Shown piece after piece: positions 18,551-27,930 of a DNA stretch of 64,000 nt. This DNA is from Dietzia sp. NCCP-2495 (GTDB lineage: Bacteria; Actinomycetota; Actinomycetes; Mycobacteriales; Mycobacteriaceae). Position 1 is the first letter of the stretch. Each line of letters starts with the position of its first letter. The notes under the pieces are model-generated. The model did not search any database, was not told the origin of the DNA, and worked only from the letters and a program-made list of their open reading frames with translations. The DNA lies in the NCBI RefSeq assembly GCF_026011735.1, contig NZ_BRVN01000010.1, positions 1 through 64,000 on the forward strand, given 5' to 3'. The position numbers were made by a program, and so were the translations under genes.

Positions 18551-19234
18551 ATGAAGATCCTCGTTGTAGATGACGACCAGGCGGTGCGCGAGTCGCTGCG
18601 CCGTTCACTGACTTTCAACGGTTACGAGGTCGAGCTGGCCGGAGATGGCGTGGAGGCGGTCGAGCACATCGACGAGGACCGTCCCGATGCCGTGATCCTG
18701 GACGTGATGATGCCGAGGCGTGACGGCCTCGAGGTGTGCCGGATCCTGCGCAGTCGCGGGGACGACCTTCCGGTACTCATGCTCACGGCTCGCGACGCTG
18801 TCTCCGAGCGGGTCGCGGGACTCGACGCCGGAGCCGACGACTACCTGCCGAAGCCGTTCGCTCTCGAAGAACTCCTCGCCAGGCTCCGCGCGCTGCTCCG
18901 GCGCCGTGGTTCGGAGTCGGAGGTCGCGGAGGAGATCCTGGAGTTCGAAGACCTGCGGATGGACCTCGCGACCCGTGAGGTGACCCGCGGGGAGCGGCGG
19001 ATCCAGCTGACCCGCACCGAGTTCTCCCTGCTCGAGCTCCTGATGCATCACCCGCGTCGGGTGCTGACCCGCAGCCATATCCTCGAAGAGGTGTGGGGCT
19101 ACGACTTTCCGACCTCCGGTAACGCACTCGAGGTATATATCGGCTATCTGCGACGCAAGACCGAAGGGGAGGGCGAGGTCCGTCTGATCCACACGGTCCG
19201 TGGTGTGGGATACGTGCTGCGCGAGACGCCCTAG
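18551..19234 (+). CDS. mprA: Two-component response regulator MprA
   Basis: A 227-residue OmpR/PhoB-class regulator. Receiver domain 1-115 with acidic pocket D7-D9, phosphoacceptor D51 (ILDVMMP), Thr in MLTARD and Lys in LPKPF; C-terminal winged helix about 130-227 ([35 protein letters not shown]). The start is ATG 18551 (MKILVVDDD). It is followed with one-base overlap by the sensor kinase. Gene order mprA-mprB-pepD-moaB2-mscL is as in mycobacteria, where MprAB responds to envelope stress and controls pepD and sigma factors. Confidence 0.93.
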   Translation: MKILVVDDDQAVRESLRRSLTFNGYEVELAGDGVEAVEHIDEDRPDAVILDVMMPRRDGLEVCRILRSRGDDLPVLMLTARDAVSERVAGLDAGADDYLPKPFALEELLARLRALLRRRGSESEVAEEILEFEDLRMDLATREVTRGERRIQLTRTEFSLLELLMHHPRRVLTRSHILEEVWGYDFPTSGNALEVYIGYLRRKTEGEGEVRLIHTVRGVGYVLRETP

Positions 19235-20625
19235 TGGTGGTGCGCGAGAGGGGGCGCAGACCCGCCCCGATCTCGCTTCACCGGCGGGTGACGCTGCTGG
19301 CGGCGAGTTCCGTGGGGGTCGCGGTGGCCTTGATGGCCGTCGCGGCCTACTTCGTCGTGTCCGGATCCCTGTACAAGCAGGTCAACGATCGGCTCCAGCA
19401 GCAGGCTGACCAACTGATCAACAGCCAGCTCGCCTCGGAGTTCGCGCTGCAGTCACGTAGTACCCTCATCGCACTCCGGGCGTTCAATCCCAACCTGGAC
19501 GCACAGATCGTCGTGCCGACCGGCGGACGTACCGCCACCGGCGAGCCCTTCCAGATCGGTGCCCCCGAGATCAACGTCGTGCGCGGGGCCGCAGAATCAA
19601 GTCTGCGCACCTCCGGGGGCAAGCAGATCTACGCGGTCGGCGTCCGCGACGGATCCACGCTCATCCTCGCGCAGGATCTCGGGCCGACGCGGGAGACCCT
19701 GAACAGACTCGCGATCGTGCTCACCCTGGTGGGAGCAGCCGGCATCGCGTTGGCGGCGGTGGCCGGCACCGCGGTCGGCCGGACGGGCCTGGCGCCCGTC
19801 GCCAGACTCACGCGGGCGGTCGAGCGCATCTCGAGAACCGATGAACTCCGGCCCATCCCCGTGACCGGGGACGACGAGATCGCCCGACTCACCGCCTCTT
19901 TCAACCAGATGCTCGTCGCTCTGCGGGAGAGCAGGGAGAGACAGGCGCGCCTGGTCGCGGACGCGGGACACGAACTCAAGACCCCGCTGACGAGTCTGCG
20001 GACGAATGTCGAGCTGCTCATCGCGGCCAGTAAACCGGGGGCTCCGGCGATTCCCGACGATGACCGCGGTGCGCTCGAACAGGACGTGGTGGGGCAGATC
20101 TCGGAGCTGAGTCAGCTGGTCGGGGACCTCGTGGAACTTGCGCGTGAGGATTCAGGTGAGGTCGAGCCCGAGCCCGTCGCGGTGGCGGACGCCATCGAGC
20201 GTGCGCTCGAGCGGGTCCGTCGCCGGTCTCACGACGTGGACTTCCGGGTGGAGCTGATCCCCTGGTTCTCGTTCGGAGACTCGGCAGGTATCGAGCGCGC
20301 TGTCCTGAACATCTGCGACAACGCGGCCAAGTGGAGTCCGAAGGGCGGGATCGTCACGGTGCGGATGCAGACCATCTCCGACTCGGTGATGGAGTTGATC
20401 GTCTCGGACCAGGGGCCCGGCGTGCCGGTAGAGGACCGACAGCTGGTGTTCGAGCGGTTCCACCGCTCGCGCGTGGCCCGGGCGATGCCGGGTTCGGGAC
20501 TGGGACTGGCGATCGTCCGACAGGTGGTGACACGGCACGGCGGCACCGTGGAGATCGGTGATGCCGACGGCGGCGGCGCCGAGGTACGGATGACGCTTCC
20601 CGGGAGTGGCGAGCCGACCGACTGA
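19234..20625 (+). CDS. mprB: Sensor histidine kinase MprB
   Basis: A 463-residue kinase: membrane segment about 20-45, extracytoplasmic sensor about 46-150, second membrane segment about 155-178, HAMP 180-235, HisKA with phosphoacceptor H246 in DAGHELKTPLTSLRTN, then HATPase with the N box (NICDNAAKWSP), G1 (DQGPGVP) and G2 (GSGLGLAIVRQ). It starts with GTG overlapping the mprA stop. In mycobacteria the sensor domain responds to misfolded envelope protein. Confidence 0.93.
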   Translation: MVVRERGRRPAPISLHRRVTLLAASSVGVAVALMAVAAYFVVSGSLYKQVNDRLQQQADQLINSQLASEFALQSRSTLIALRAFNPNLDAQIVVPTGGRTATGEPFQIGAPEINVVRGAAESSLRTSGGKQIYAVGVRDGSTLILAQDLGPTRETLNRLAIVLTLVGAAGIALAAVAGTAVGRTGLAPVARLTRAVERISRTDELRPIPVTGDDEIARLTASFNQMLVALRESRERQARLVADAGHELKTPLTSLRTNVELLIAASKPGAPAIPDDDRGALEQDVVGQISELSQLVGDLVELAREDSGEVEPEPVAVADAIERALERVRRRSHDVDFRVELIPWFSFGDSAGIERAVLNICDNAAKWSPKGGIVTVRMQTISDSVMELIVSDQGPGVPVEDRQLVFERFHRSRVARAMPGSGLGLAIVRQVVTRHGGTVEIGDADGGGAEVRMTLPGSGEPTD

Positions 20626-20699
20626 AATCCACGGACTCGTCTGTCCCGGTCGGCAGCGGTTTCAGCCAGCACACAGGACCGTGGGGGACGATAGAGGTC

Positions 20700-22154
20700 A
20701 TGGAGAACGAAAACGGTCGCGTTCCGGGTACGCCCGGGTCAGGCGAGCAATGGTCGACGGGTGCAGGTGCAGGTGCAGGTGCTGGAGGGAGCGGGGGCGC
20801 GCAGCGGCCCGGCGGACAGTACCCGCCCTCCGGGCAGAACCCGTACCTCCAGGGGGCCGGACACCAGCCCGGACCACAGCAGGCGGGTGAGCCCTACCCG
20901 GGATCACCTCAGCCGGGTCAGCAGTACCCCGGACCCCAGCAGGGCGGACCCCACGGGCCGGGCAGCCAACCGACCACGGCGTTCCCGCCGACGGGTCCAC
21001 AGCCGACCACGACCTTCCCTCCGATGGGTGCGGTTCCTCACCAGGTCGCCCCGTCGGAGCAGCAGAACACGGGGAAGGGGAAGTCCGGTCGAGGTCTTCT
21101 CGCCGCCGGGATCGTCGCGGCGATGTTGCTCTCCGGTGGGCTCGGCGGCTGGGTCGGTGCGAGTGTGGCCGGCGGGTCCGGCGGTGTCGGCTCCGGTGGA
21201 CTCGGTGCACCGATCAGTGTCGACCAACCGGAGGGCCAGGCGCCGGACGGAACGTTCCAGGCGGTGGCGGACAAGGTCCTGCCGAGCGTGGTCTCGATCG
21301 ATGTCCGCGCACAGCAGGGTCGCGGTGAGGGCTCCGGCGTGATCCTCACCCAGGACGGCCTCATCATCACCAACAACCACGTGGTCGGGATGGCCGCGGC
21401 CGGTGGCCAGATCCAGGTCCGGTTCGACGACGGCACCACGGCGCCCGCCACGATCGTCGGCACCGACCCGACAACCGATATCGCCGTCATCAAGGCGGAG
21501 TCGTCCACGCCCCGTACGCCGATCGCGCTCGGGACCAGTGCGAACCTGGACGAGGGCCAGGCGGTCGCTGCGGTCGGCTCCCCCCTGGGGCTGTCCGGAA
21601 CCATCACCACAGGCATCGTGTCGGCGTTGAACCGGCCGGTGCGCGCGGGTGGTGAGCAGTCCGACCAGAGCACGGTCATCGACGCGATCCAGACAGATGC
21701 GGCGGTGAACCCGGGCAACTCGGGTGGCGCGCTCGTCAACATGAACGGCGAGCTCGTCGGAATCAACTCCGCGATCGCCTCGCTGGGCTCGGGCAGTTCC
21801 GGATCCATCGGACTGGGCTTCGCTATCCCTGTCGACCAGGCGCGTCGGATTGCTGACCAGTTGATCAAGCAGGGGTACGCCACCCGAGCGGTGATCGGCG
21901 TGTCCGTCACCGACAGTCCCGACGGCAACGGGGCCCTCGTCCACTCCGTCGAGCCCGGTAGCCCGGCGGAGCGCGCCGGCATCAAGGACGGAGCGGTCAT
22001 CACCAAGGTCGGTGACCGTCTGATCGAGGGCGGTGACTCGCTTGTCGCCGCGATCCGCTCGCTTGCCCCGGGGGACACGATCTCCGTGACCTATGCTGCA
22101 CAGGAGAGCGAGCAGCCGAGCACCGTCGACGTAGTACTGGGAGAGGCGAGATGA
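20700..22154 (+). CDS. pepD: HtrA-type serine protease/chaperone PepD
   Basis: A 484-residue membrane-anchored DegP/HtrA protease. A Pro/Gln/Gly-rich cytoplasmic tail (1-120), one membrane helix (about 125-150), a trypsin-like domain with triad H227 (NNHVV), D260 (TDIAVIK) and S341 (NPGNSGGAL), and a C-terminal PDZ domain (about 395-480). It degrades or refolds misfolded envelope proteins. It directly follows mprAB; the mycobacterial MprAB system activates it. The N-terminus contains a short Gly/Ala run from a gcaggt-type repeat at 20764-20786. Its stop overlaps the next ATG. Confidence 0.92.
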   Translation: MENENGRVPGTPGSGEQWSTGAGAGAGAGGSGGAQRPGGQYPPSGQNPYLQGAGHQPGPQQAGEPYPGSPQPGQQYPGPQQGGPHGPGSQPTTAFPPTGPQPTTTFPPMGAVPHQVAPSEQQNTGKGKSGRGLLAAGIVAAMLLSGGLGGWVGASVAGGSGGVGSGGLGAPISVDQPEGQAPDGTFQAVADKVLPSVVSIDVRAQQGRGEGSGVILTQDGLIITNNHVVGMAAAGGQIQVRFDDGTTAPATIVGTDPTTDIAVIKAESSTPRTPIALGTSANLDEGQAVAAVGSPLGLSGTITTGIVSALNRPVRAGGEQSDQSTVIDAIQTDAAVNPGNSGGALVNMNGELVGINSAIASLGSGSSGSIGLGFAIPVDQARRIADQLIKQGYATRAVIGVSVTDSPDGNGALVHSVEPGSPAERAGIKDGAVITKVGDRLIEGGDSLVAAIRSLAPGDTISVTYAAQESEQPSTVDVVLGEAR

Positions 22155-22726
22155 CCACGAGATTTGATCCGACGACGTTGCCCGGAGGCCGCACGCTGCC
22201 CAGTACGGTCGAATTCGATCCGGACAGCACCGATCTGGTCGAGCCGCATGTCGTCGGCCGCGCGATGGTCGTGGTGGTGACCGACCGTCTCGGTGAGCAC
22301 GAGGACTCGATCGGGCCACTGGTCACCGAGCTGCTCGAGGAAGAGGGCTTCTTCGTGGGAGGCGTCGTGGGCGTGGCCTCCGAGGAGGCCGAGGTCCGTA
22401 AGGCCCTCGAGACCGCGGTGGTCGGCGGGTTCGACTTCGTGGTGACCGTCGGTGGAACCGGTGTCGGCCCTCGTGACATCACCCCGGAGGTGACCGAGGA
22501 GATCCTGGACCAGCGACTCCCCGGCATCGCCGAGGCCATCCGGTCCTCCGGGCTGACCGCGGGAGCCGTGGACTCGATCGTGTCCCGGGGGCTCGTGGGG
22601 GTATCCGGCAGCACGGTCGTGGCCAACCTCGCACCGAGCCGCGCCGCGATCCGCGACGGCATGGCCACGCTGTGCCCGCTCGTGTCGTACGTCGTCGGCC
22701 AACTGTCGGACCTCGACGAGCTGTGA
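22151..22726 (+). CDS. moaB2: MogA/MoaB-family molybdopterin-binding protein
   Basis: A 191-residue protein with the MoCF-binding fold: VVTDRLGEHEDSIGPLV near the N-terminus and the FDFVVTVGGTGVGPRDITPEVTEEIL signature (molybdopterin-binding GGTGxGxRD). The family adenylylates molybdopterin. The MoaB2 branch sits beside pepD in mycobacteria, and its exact role there is not settled. ATG 22151 overlaps the pepD stop. Confidence 0.88.
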   Translation: MTTRFDPTTLPGGRTLPSTVEFDPDSTDLVEPHVVGRAMVVVVTDRLGEHEDSIGPLVTELLEEEGFFVGGVVGVASEEAEVRKALETAVVGGFDFVVTVGGTGVGPRDITPEVTEEILDQRLPGIAEAIRSSGLTAGAVDSIVSRGLVGVSGSTVVANLAPSRAAIRDGMATLCPLVSYVVGQLSDLDEL

Positions 22727-22923
22727 CGGGGACCGACGACCCGGGGACCGCCGACCCGGTTTCCGACGATCAGTCGGCCGCCGAGCGAGCGGCCGTGAAG
22801 GCTCGGGTGGACGCCGTGTTCGGTCAGACGCTCCCCGAGACCACGTCGGACGAGGCCAGGGGACGCGATAGCCGGATCGACGACGACTGGTGGCGGGAGC
22901 AGCGGCCTCCGCACCACGGCTGA
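22723..22923 (+). CDS. Small acidic hypothetical protein
   Basis: A 66-residue protein starting with GTG 22723, which overlaps the moaB2 stop (GTGA). It is rich in Asp/Glu/Ala and ends DDWWREQRPPHHG. I see no known domain or membrane segment. The coupling to moaB2 and the high third-position GC argue that it is real; a terminator follows directly. Confidence 0.6.
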   Translation: MTGTDDPGTADPVSDDQSAAERAAVKARVDAVFGQTLPETTSDEARGRDSRIDDDWWREQRPPHHG

Positions 22924-22970
22924 CCGCCAGGTGCAGACGTCGTCAGGTGCATTCGTGGTCAGACACAGAA

Positions 22971-23010
22971 CAGGACCCCGTCTTCTCCAGAGGGAGGAGG
23001 CGGGGTCCTG
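22971..23010. terminator. Strong hairpin between the mprA-pepD block and mscL
   Basis: An 18-bp stem with two G-T pairs (22971-22988 with 22993-23010) and a four-base loop. It lies downstream of the convergent gene sets and could act in both directions. Confidence 0.75.
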
Positions 23011-23087
23011 TGCGTGGTGGGCCGGTCCGTGCGACCGGCCACCGGGTGCGAGCCCGGGCGACATCGGGCCCGCGGACCCGTCGGCTA

Positions 23088-23501
23088 TCAGGCCTGCGGG
23101 TCGGAGGGGTGGGTGAGCGGACGACCGGCGAGCAGGTCGCGGATCTCGACCAGCAGCTCGTTGTCGGTGGCCGGGGCCTCGATGCCCTTGCGCTTGGCGG
23201 CGGCCTCCTTCATCGTGTTCATCGGCGCCACCAGGACGAAGTAGATGATCGCCGCGATCAGCAGGAAGTTGATGGCGGCCGTGATGAGCAGCCCGAAGTC
23301 CATGACGGTCTCGGGGTTGTCCGGCAGCAGCTGAACGGCGAAGCCGATCTCCTTGTTGCCGCCGAGTAGTGCGATGAGCGGGTTGATGATCGCGGTGGTG
23401 AACGCGTCGACGATGGAGGCGAACGCCGAGCCGATAACGACGGCGACGGCGAGGTCGATCACGTTGCCCTGCATGATGAAGTCCTTGAAGCCCTTGAGCA
23501 T
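23088..23501 (-). CDS. mscL: Large-conductance mechanosensitive channel MscL
   Basis: A 137-residue MscL. N-terminal amphipathic helix MLKGFKDFIMQGNVIDLAVAVVIGSAF (TM1), periplasmic loop, TM2 (FGLLITAAINFLLIAAIIYFVLV) and a charged C-terminal helix. It opens under membrane tension in hypo-osmotic shock. The start is ATG 23501 with a GGGGG-type ribosome site; the frame continues 13 codons upstream without similarity. Confidence 0.93.
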   Translation of the reverse strand: MLKGFKDFIMQGNVIDLAVAVVIGSAFASIVDAFTTAIINPLIALLGGNKEIGFAVQLLPDNPETVMDFGLLITAAINFLLIAAIIYFVLVAPMNTMKEAAAKRKGIEAPATDNELLVEIRDLLAGRPLTHPSDPQA

Positions 23502-23621
23502 CGAGTCCCCCTTCTCTTTATGGCCCGGCCCACTTGACATGGGTCCGTGCGTTCTCTATTTGAACCGGACGGACGATACCAGCACGGGAGTCAGATAAGC
23601 ACGGATATCACCATGGCCCGG

Positions 23622-24200
23622 TCAGCCGTGGACAACCACCGCGAGCGGGCTCGTGGCGGCGGTCGCCGCCAGGTGAGGGGCGATCGATTCTCCGACCTCC
23701 ACGAGGATCGAGCGCCCACCGGACCGACCTGTCGGGACAGCTCTCACGAGCGCCGCCCGGGCCACGATGACCGGTCCCGTGGGGGCCGTCGACGCCTCGG
23801 GTGGCAGGTCGGGATCGGGCGTCGTGTCGGCGAGAGTGAGCAGGTCAACCATGTCGCCGGCCTCGAGCGCATCGGCGACGGCCGGATCAGCCAGGGGCAC
23901 CGGGACCACGCGGATCTCCTCGGCCCCGACTCCTCCCGGCGCCGCGGAGTCCGGTGCGGCGCCGCCGGCAGCGGCGGCCAGGGAGCCGGGTGCCGCGGAC
24001 GCGGGTGGCGTGCCTGAGCCAATGTGAGAGTCGAGTCGAGCGGCGCTGGTTATTGACTGGTCAGCGATGTGGGAATTCTCACTGCCGGAGTGCCCGGCGA
24101 ACGGCGCGGCGACGATCAGCGCGGTGGCTGCCGCGATCCGTGCGATGCGCCGACGCCGCCATCGTCCCGAGGTGGTCGGGCTGGCGATCGTCCGGCGCAT
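23622..24200 (-). CDS. Secreted/membrane-anchored protein with a SAF-like domain
   Basis: A 192-residue protein. N-terminal basic stretch (RRRRIARIAAATALIVAAPFAGH) forms an export signal or anchor, then an Ala/Gly/Ser/Pro-rich linker (about 45-85), then a C-terminal module (IRVVPVPLADPAVADALEAGDMVDLLTL...VIVARAALVRAVP...) resembling SAF/CpaB-RcpC-type beta-clip domains. The start is ATG 24200 with GGAGGGG upstream. It follows the fmdB-like gene on the same strand, as a comparable gene does in M. tuberculosis. Function unknown. Confidence 0.7.
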   Translation of the reverse strand: MRRTIASPTTSGRWRRRRIARIAAATALIVAAPFAGHSGSENSHIADQSITSAARLDSHIGSGTPPASAAPGSLAAAAGGAAPDSAAPGGVGAEEIRVVPVPLADPAVADALEAGDMVDLLTLADTTPDPDLPPEASTAPTGPVIVARAALVRAVPTGRSGGRSILVEVGESIAPHLAATAATSPLAVVVHG

Positions 24201-24367
24201 GTGGGCCCCTCCGTCGTGTCGGTGCACCCGGGATCCGGGTGGTGCGACACGACGCTAGCGGCCACCCGCCGCGCCGAACGGCCGACGGCAGCCGGAGGGA
24301 GGGGGCCTGTGGACGGTGCCGAGCGCCTGTGGAATGACGACGACGCCGACGCCGCCGTCGACACCGG

Positions 24368-24763
24368 CTACGAGGAGGAGCCGCCGGAAGACGAGGCACT
24401 CGAGGACGAGGCGCTCGACGATGAGCTGCTCGAGGAGGAACCACTCGACGACGAACCGCCCGAGCCGCCGGACGAACCGGAGGTGGACCCGCTGCTCGAC
24501 GAGCTACCGCTGGAGGAGGTGCTGCTCGACGAGCCCGAGCCCCCGTTGCCGCCTGAGCCACCCGAGCTGCCGGAACTCCCCGAGCCGGAGCGGCTGTCCG
24601 TGCGGTAGAAGCCGGAGCCCTTGAACACGACGCCCACGGTGTTGAACAGCTTGCGCAGCGAGCCTTCGCACTGCGGGCAGACCGTCAGTGTGTCCTCGTC
24701 GAACGACTGCTGGATGTCGAACGCGACGTCACAGTCACGGCACCGGTACGAGTAGGTGGGCAT
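24368..24763 (-). CDS. FmdB-family zinc-ribbon protein with Ser/Gly tail (Ruc-like)
   Basis: A 131-residue protein: N-terminal zinc ribbon (CRDCDVAF and CPQCEGS, about 1-45), the conserved FNTVGVVFKGSGFYRTDSR segment, and a tail of about 75 residues made almost only of Ser and Gly with some Ala. The M. tuberculosis homologue in the same place (Rv0991c, Ruc) is an oxidation-activated chaperone with a disordered tail; the same role is a fair inference. Because the tail is so repetitive, its codons create long acidic frames on the opposite strand that are not genes. Confidence 0.82.
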   Translation of the reverse strand: MPTYSYRCRDCDVAFDIQQSFDEDTLTVCPQCEGSLRKLFNTVGVVFKGSGFYRTDSRSGSGSSGSSGGSGGNGGSGSSSSTSSSGSSSSSGSTSGSSGGSGGSSSSGSSSSSSSSSASSSSASSSGGSSS

Positions 24764-24799
24764 GGGGCCTCCCGGAGAGAAGGGACAACGATTGGCACT

Positions 24800-25378
24800 C
24801 TACTCGGATGAGTGCCAGGTTCCGAAGTCGAGAACCCCCTCCTCGGTGATCACCCCGTCCACGGCACGGTCGTGCTCCTCGACGGGCACGCGGTCCAGGA
24901 CGTTCTCCGCATCCATCAGCGCGATCAATCGTGTGCGCGGTCCCGCGTAGGCGAGCGACCGGTCGTAGTAACCGCCACCGCGTCCCAGTCGCTGTCCGGC
25001 TCGGTCCACGGCGACCGCGGGAACCAGGACGAGATCGGCGTCGGCGATGAGCTCCGGACCTCCTGGTTCCGCCGAGGGGACGGGAATGCCGAACCTGCCC
25101 GGGATCAGGTCCGCCGGCCCGGTGTACTCCGCCCATCCGAGCGGCCCCACCGAGGGGGAGACAGGCAGGAGGACACGGGCCCCGACTCGGGAGAGTGCGT
25201 CGAGAAGTCCCGGTCCGCCGGCCTCGTCGTCGTCGGGGACATAGGCGCACACCACCAACCCGGCGGTGACGATCCCCGCCAGGTGGCCGAGGATCGCGCG
25301 GTCCCGATCCGCACGCACCGACGCCGGTACGGCCGCGCGGCGGGCCAGCACCACCCGCCGGAGATCTGACTTGTCCAC
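24800..25378 (-). CDS. 5-formyltetrahydrofolate cyclo-ligase
   Basis: A protein of about 192 residues of the MTHFS family, converting 5-formyl-THF to 5,10-methenyl-THF with ATP. The LGRGGGYYDRSLA motif and the VDKSDLRRVVLARRAAVP N-terminus are typical, as is the LVLVPAVAVDRAGQRLG strand-turn. I start it at GTG 25378 because the frame upstream is low-complexity Ala/Pro. It is divergent from galU and heads a minus-strand group with the fmdB-like and SAF-like genes. Confidence 0.86.
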   Translation of the reverse strand: MDKSDLRRVVLARRAAVPASVRADRDRAILGHLAGIVTAGLVVCAYVPDDDEAGGPGLLDALSRVGARVLLPVSPSVGPLGWAEYTGPADLIPGRFGIPVPSAEPGGPELIADADLVLVPAVAVDRAGQRLGRGGGYYDRSLAYAGPRTRLIALMDAENVLDRVPVEEHDRAVDGVITEEGVLDFGTWHSSE

Positions 25379-25574
25379 GGCGACAGTCTGCCGCGTCCGG
25401 ACGGGCGGGGCGAGCGCGGCATGAGTGGCGAGAGCGACCGGCGGGGCGGGCGCGACCTGCAGGACGAGCGTGGCCGGCAGGGCTGGTCGAGCGGACTCGG
25501 CGGGAGCACCGCGGGCGACGAACACGGCGAGGCACGCCATGGACGACGGTGGCATGCCGTCTACAGTGGGGCGC

Positions 25575-26474
25575 ATGACGTCCACCTCCTCGTCCGATGC
25601 GCAGTTCCGGACCGCTGTCGTGCCCGCCGCCGGCCTCGGCACCCGGTTCCTGCCCGCCACCAAGACGGTCCCCAAGGAGCTGCTCCCGGTCGTGGACACT
25701 CCGGGTATCGAGCTCATCGCCGAAGAGGCGACCGAGGCCGGAGCCGGGCGCCTGGCGATCATCACCTCCGAACGCAAGGTCGGCGTGATGGCGCACTTCG
25801 CCGACGATCCGGTGCTCGAGGGCACCCTGGAGGATCGTGGCAAGGACGTGCTGCTGCACAAGGTGCGGCGCGCGCCCGGCCTCATCGAGGTCGTGGACGT
25901 GCGCCAGGACGAGCCCCTGGGGCTCGGCCACGCCGTCGCACAGGTCGAGTCCGTGTTGGGCGAAGACGAGCAGGCCGTGGCCGTGCTCCTGCCCGACGAC
26001 CTGGTGCTCCCCATGGGGATCCTCGGCCAGATGGCGCAGGTCCGGGCAGCCCGCGGCGGTAGCGTCCTCTGCGCGTTCGAGGTGGACCCGGAGAACGTCT
26101 CCTCCTACGGCGTGTTCAACGTCGAGGACACCGACGACCCGGCGGTCAAGCGCGTGCTCGGCATGGTCGAGAAGCCCGCGGCCGAGGACGCGCCGTCGAA
26201 CCTCGCCGCCGCCGGACGCTATGTCCTGGACCGCGCGATCTTCGACGCCCTGCGCCGCATCACCCCCGGTGCCGGTGGGGAACTGCAGCTCACCGACGCG
26301 ATCGACCTGCTCATCTCCGAGGGGCACCCCGTGCACGTCGTGGTGCACGACGGGGACCGGCACGATCTCGGCAACCCCGGCGGCTACATCAAGGCCTGCG
26401 TCGACTTCGCGCTGGGCGAATCGGCATACGCCGACGACCTGCGAGAGTGGCTCACCAACCGGCTCGGGTCCTGA
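25575..26474 (+). CDS. galU: UTP-glucose-1-phosphate uridylyltransferase
   Basis: A 299-residue GalU: nucleotidyltransferase signature AAGLGTRFLPATKTVPKELLPVVD at the N-terminus, LGLGHAV, PDDLVL metal-site region and VEKP. It makes UDP-glucose for glycan and glycolipid synthesis. The start is ATG 25575 (MTSTSSSDAQFRTAVVPAAG). It begins the plus-strand galU-glp-rimJ-glpR group. Confidence 0.92.
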   Translation: MTSTSSSDAQFRTAVVPAAGLGTRFLPATKTVPKELLPVVDTPGIELIAEEATEAGAGRLAIITSERKVGVMAHFADDPVLEGTLEDRGKDVLLHKVRRAPGLIEVVDVRQDEPLGLGHAVAQVESVLGEDEQAVAVLLPDDLVLPMGILGQMAQVRAARGGSVLCAFEVDPENVSSYGVFNVEDTDDPAVKRVLGMVEKPAAEDAPSNLAAAGRYVLDRAIFDALRRITPGAGGELQLTDAIDLLISEGHPVHVVVHDGDRHDLGNPGGYIKACVDFALGESAYADDLREWLTNRLGS

Positions 26475-26655
26475 CACCGGGACGCGGCGGCCGAACGCCG
26501 TCGCGGGGCGAACCCGACCGCACCCGGCGCTGCCGCCGCGGCACCGGACCGCTCGGCCGCTAGTCTCTCCACTACAGACCCGAGGTCCCTCGCGCGCCTG
26601 CACTTGTGGGCGCCGATGAGGCCCGGGCGGCAACTGGTACGGGAAGGGGGCCCTG

Positions 26656-27909
26656 GTGCGCTCCGTCGAGGAACAACTGGCGCTGGTGACGGCAGCGGCC
26701 GTCGCGCCGCGCCCCGTTCGCGTGTCGATCTCCGAGGCGCAGGGACTCCTCTGCGCGGAGGAGGTCGTGGCCGAGCGCCCGCTCCCGTCCTTCGACCAGG
26801 CGGCCATCGACGGCTACGCCGTGCGCAGTGTCGACATCCGCGTCGGCGACGGGCGTGGCAGCGACGACCAGGAGGGGCCGACGACGCTGCCCGTGGTCGG
26901 ACAGATCACCGCCGGCTCGCGACAGCCCACCCGACTCCAACCCGGCCAGGTCGTCCGGGTGGACACCGGAGCGCCGCTGCCCACTCTCGCCGACGCCGTC
27001 CTGCCCGTGGGCTGGGCCGACCAGTCGGGCCGGAACATCACCCCGACACGCGGCGTCCGGACCGGCGACTACGTCCGCCGCATCGGCGACGACGTGCAGC
27101 CCGGTGACGTGGCCGTGCGTGCGGGCGCGATCATCGGCCCCGCCCAGGTCGGGCTGCTCGCCTCGGTCGGGCGCGCGAAGGTGCTCGTGCACCCCAAGCC
27201 CCGCATGTCCGTCATCTCGGTGGGCGACGAACTGCTCGACGTGGACGCCTCGCCGGGGACCGGGCAGGTCTACGACGTGAACTCGTACGCCCTCACGGCC
27301 GCTGGCCGCGACGCCGGCGCCGACGTACACCGGGTCGGTATCACCAGCACCGAGCCCGCCCACCTGCGGGAGGTCCTCGAGGGCCAACTCGTGCGCTCCG
27401 AGATCGTGGTGGTCTCCGGCGCCGCCGGCGGCGAGGCCACGACCCGAATCCGGCAGGTCATGGCCGCACTCGGCGAGATCGAGGTCAACCGTGTCGCCAT
27501 GCACCCCGGCTCCGTCCAGGGCTTCGGTCGCCTCGGACGCGACGAAGTACCGACCTTTCTGCTCCCGTCGAACCCCGTCAGTGCGCTGGTGGTGTTCGAG
27601 ATCATGGTGCGTCCCCTGATCCGCATCGCGCTGGGCAAGCGGCAGCCCATGCGGCGCACCGTCCGGGCCAGGACCGTCGCACCGATCTCCTCGGTCGAGG
27701 GGCGCCGCGGGTACCTGCGTGGACAGCTCATGCGTGACACGGACACCGGCGAATACCTGGTCCGGGCACTCGGCGGCGCCCAGGGCGCCTCCACCCACCT
27801 GTTGGCGTCGCTCGCCGAGGCGAACTGCCTCGTGGTGATCGACCCCGAGATCAGCTCGGTCCGGGCCGGCGACGAGGTGGACGTGATGTTCCTCGCCCAG
27901 CGCGGCTGA
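26656..27909 (+). CDS. glp: MoeA/gephyrin-like protein (Glp)
   Basis: A 417-residue MoeA-fold protein: N-terminal MoeA domains (SVEEQLALVTAA..., LPSFDQAAIDGYAVRS), the central MoCF-binding domain (VISVGDELLDV...GQVYDVNSYAL..., VVVSGAAGGEA) and C-terminal domain IV. The usual SGG(V/I)S(V/M)GxxD motif of the central domain is replaced by VSGAAGGEATTRI, so the catalytic loop is altered. It lies between galU and rimJ/glpR, the order in which Corynebacterium encodes Glp, a gephyrin-like protein that binds FtsZ and the membrane receptor GlpR. I therefore favour a cell-division role over cofactor synthesis. GTG 26656 follows GAAGGGGG. Confidence 0.78.
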   Translation: MRSVEEQLALVTAAAVAPRPVRVSISEAQGLLCAEEVVAERPLPSFDQAAIDGYAVRSVDIRVGDGRGSDDQEGPTTLPVVGQITAGSRQPTRLQPGQVVRVDTGAPLPTLADAVLPVGWADQSGRNITPTRGVRTGDYVRRIGDDVQPGDVAVRAGAIIGPAQVGLLASVGRAKVLVHPKPRMSVISVGDELLDVDASPGTGQVYDVNSYALTAAGRDAGADVHRVGITSTEPAHLREVLEGQLVRSEIVVVSGAAGGEATTRIRQVMAALGEIEVNRVAMHPGSVQGFGRLGRDEVPTFLLPSNPVSALVVFEIMVRPLIRIALGKRQPMRRTVRARTVAPISSVEGRRGYLRGQLMRDTDTGEYLVRALGGAQGASTHLLASLAEANCLVVIDPEISSVRAGDEVDVMFLAQRG

Positions 27910-27930
27910 GACGACCGGACACCGGACGAC

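Noticed and set aside
24316-24624. Plus-strand acidic or Arg/Ser-rich frames
   Set aside because: They are complements of the Ser/Gly tail codons of the FmdB-like gene.
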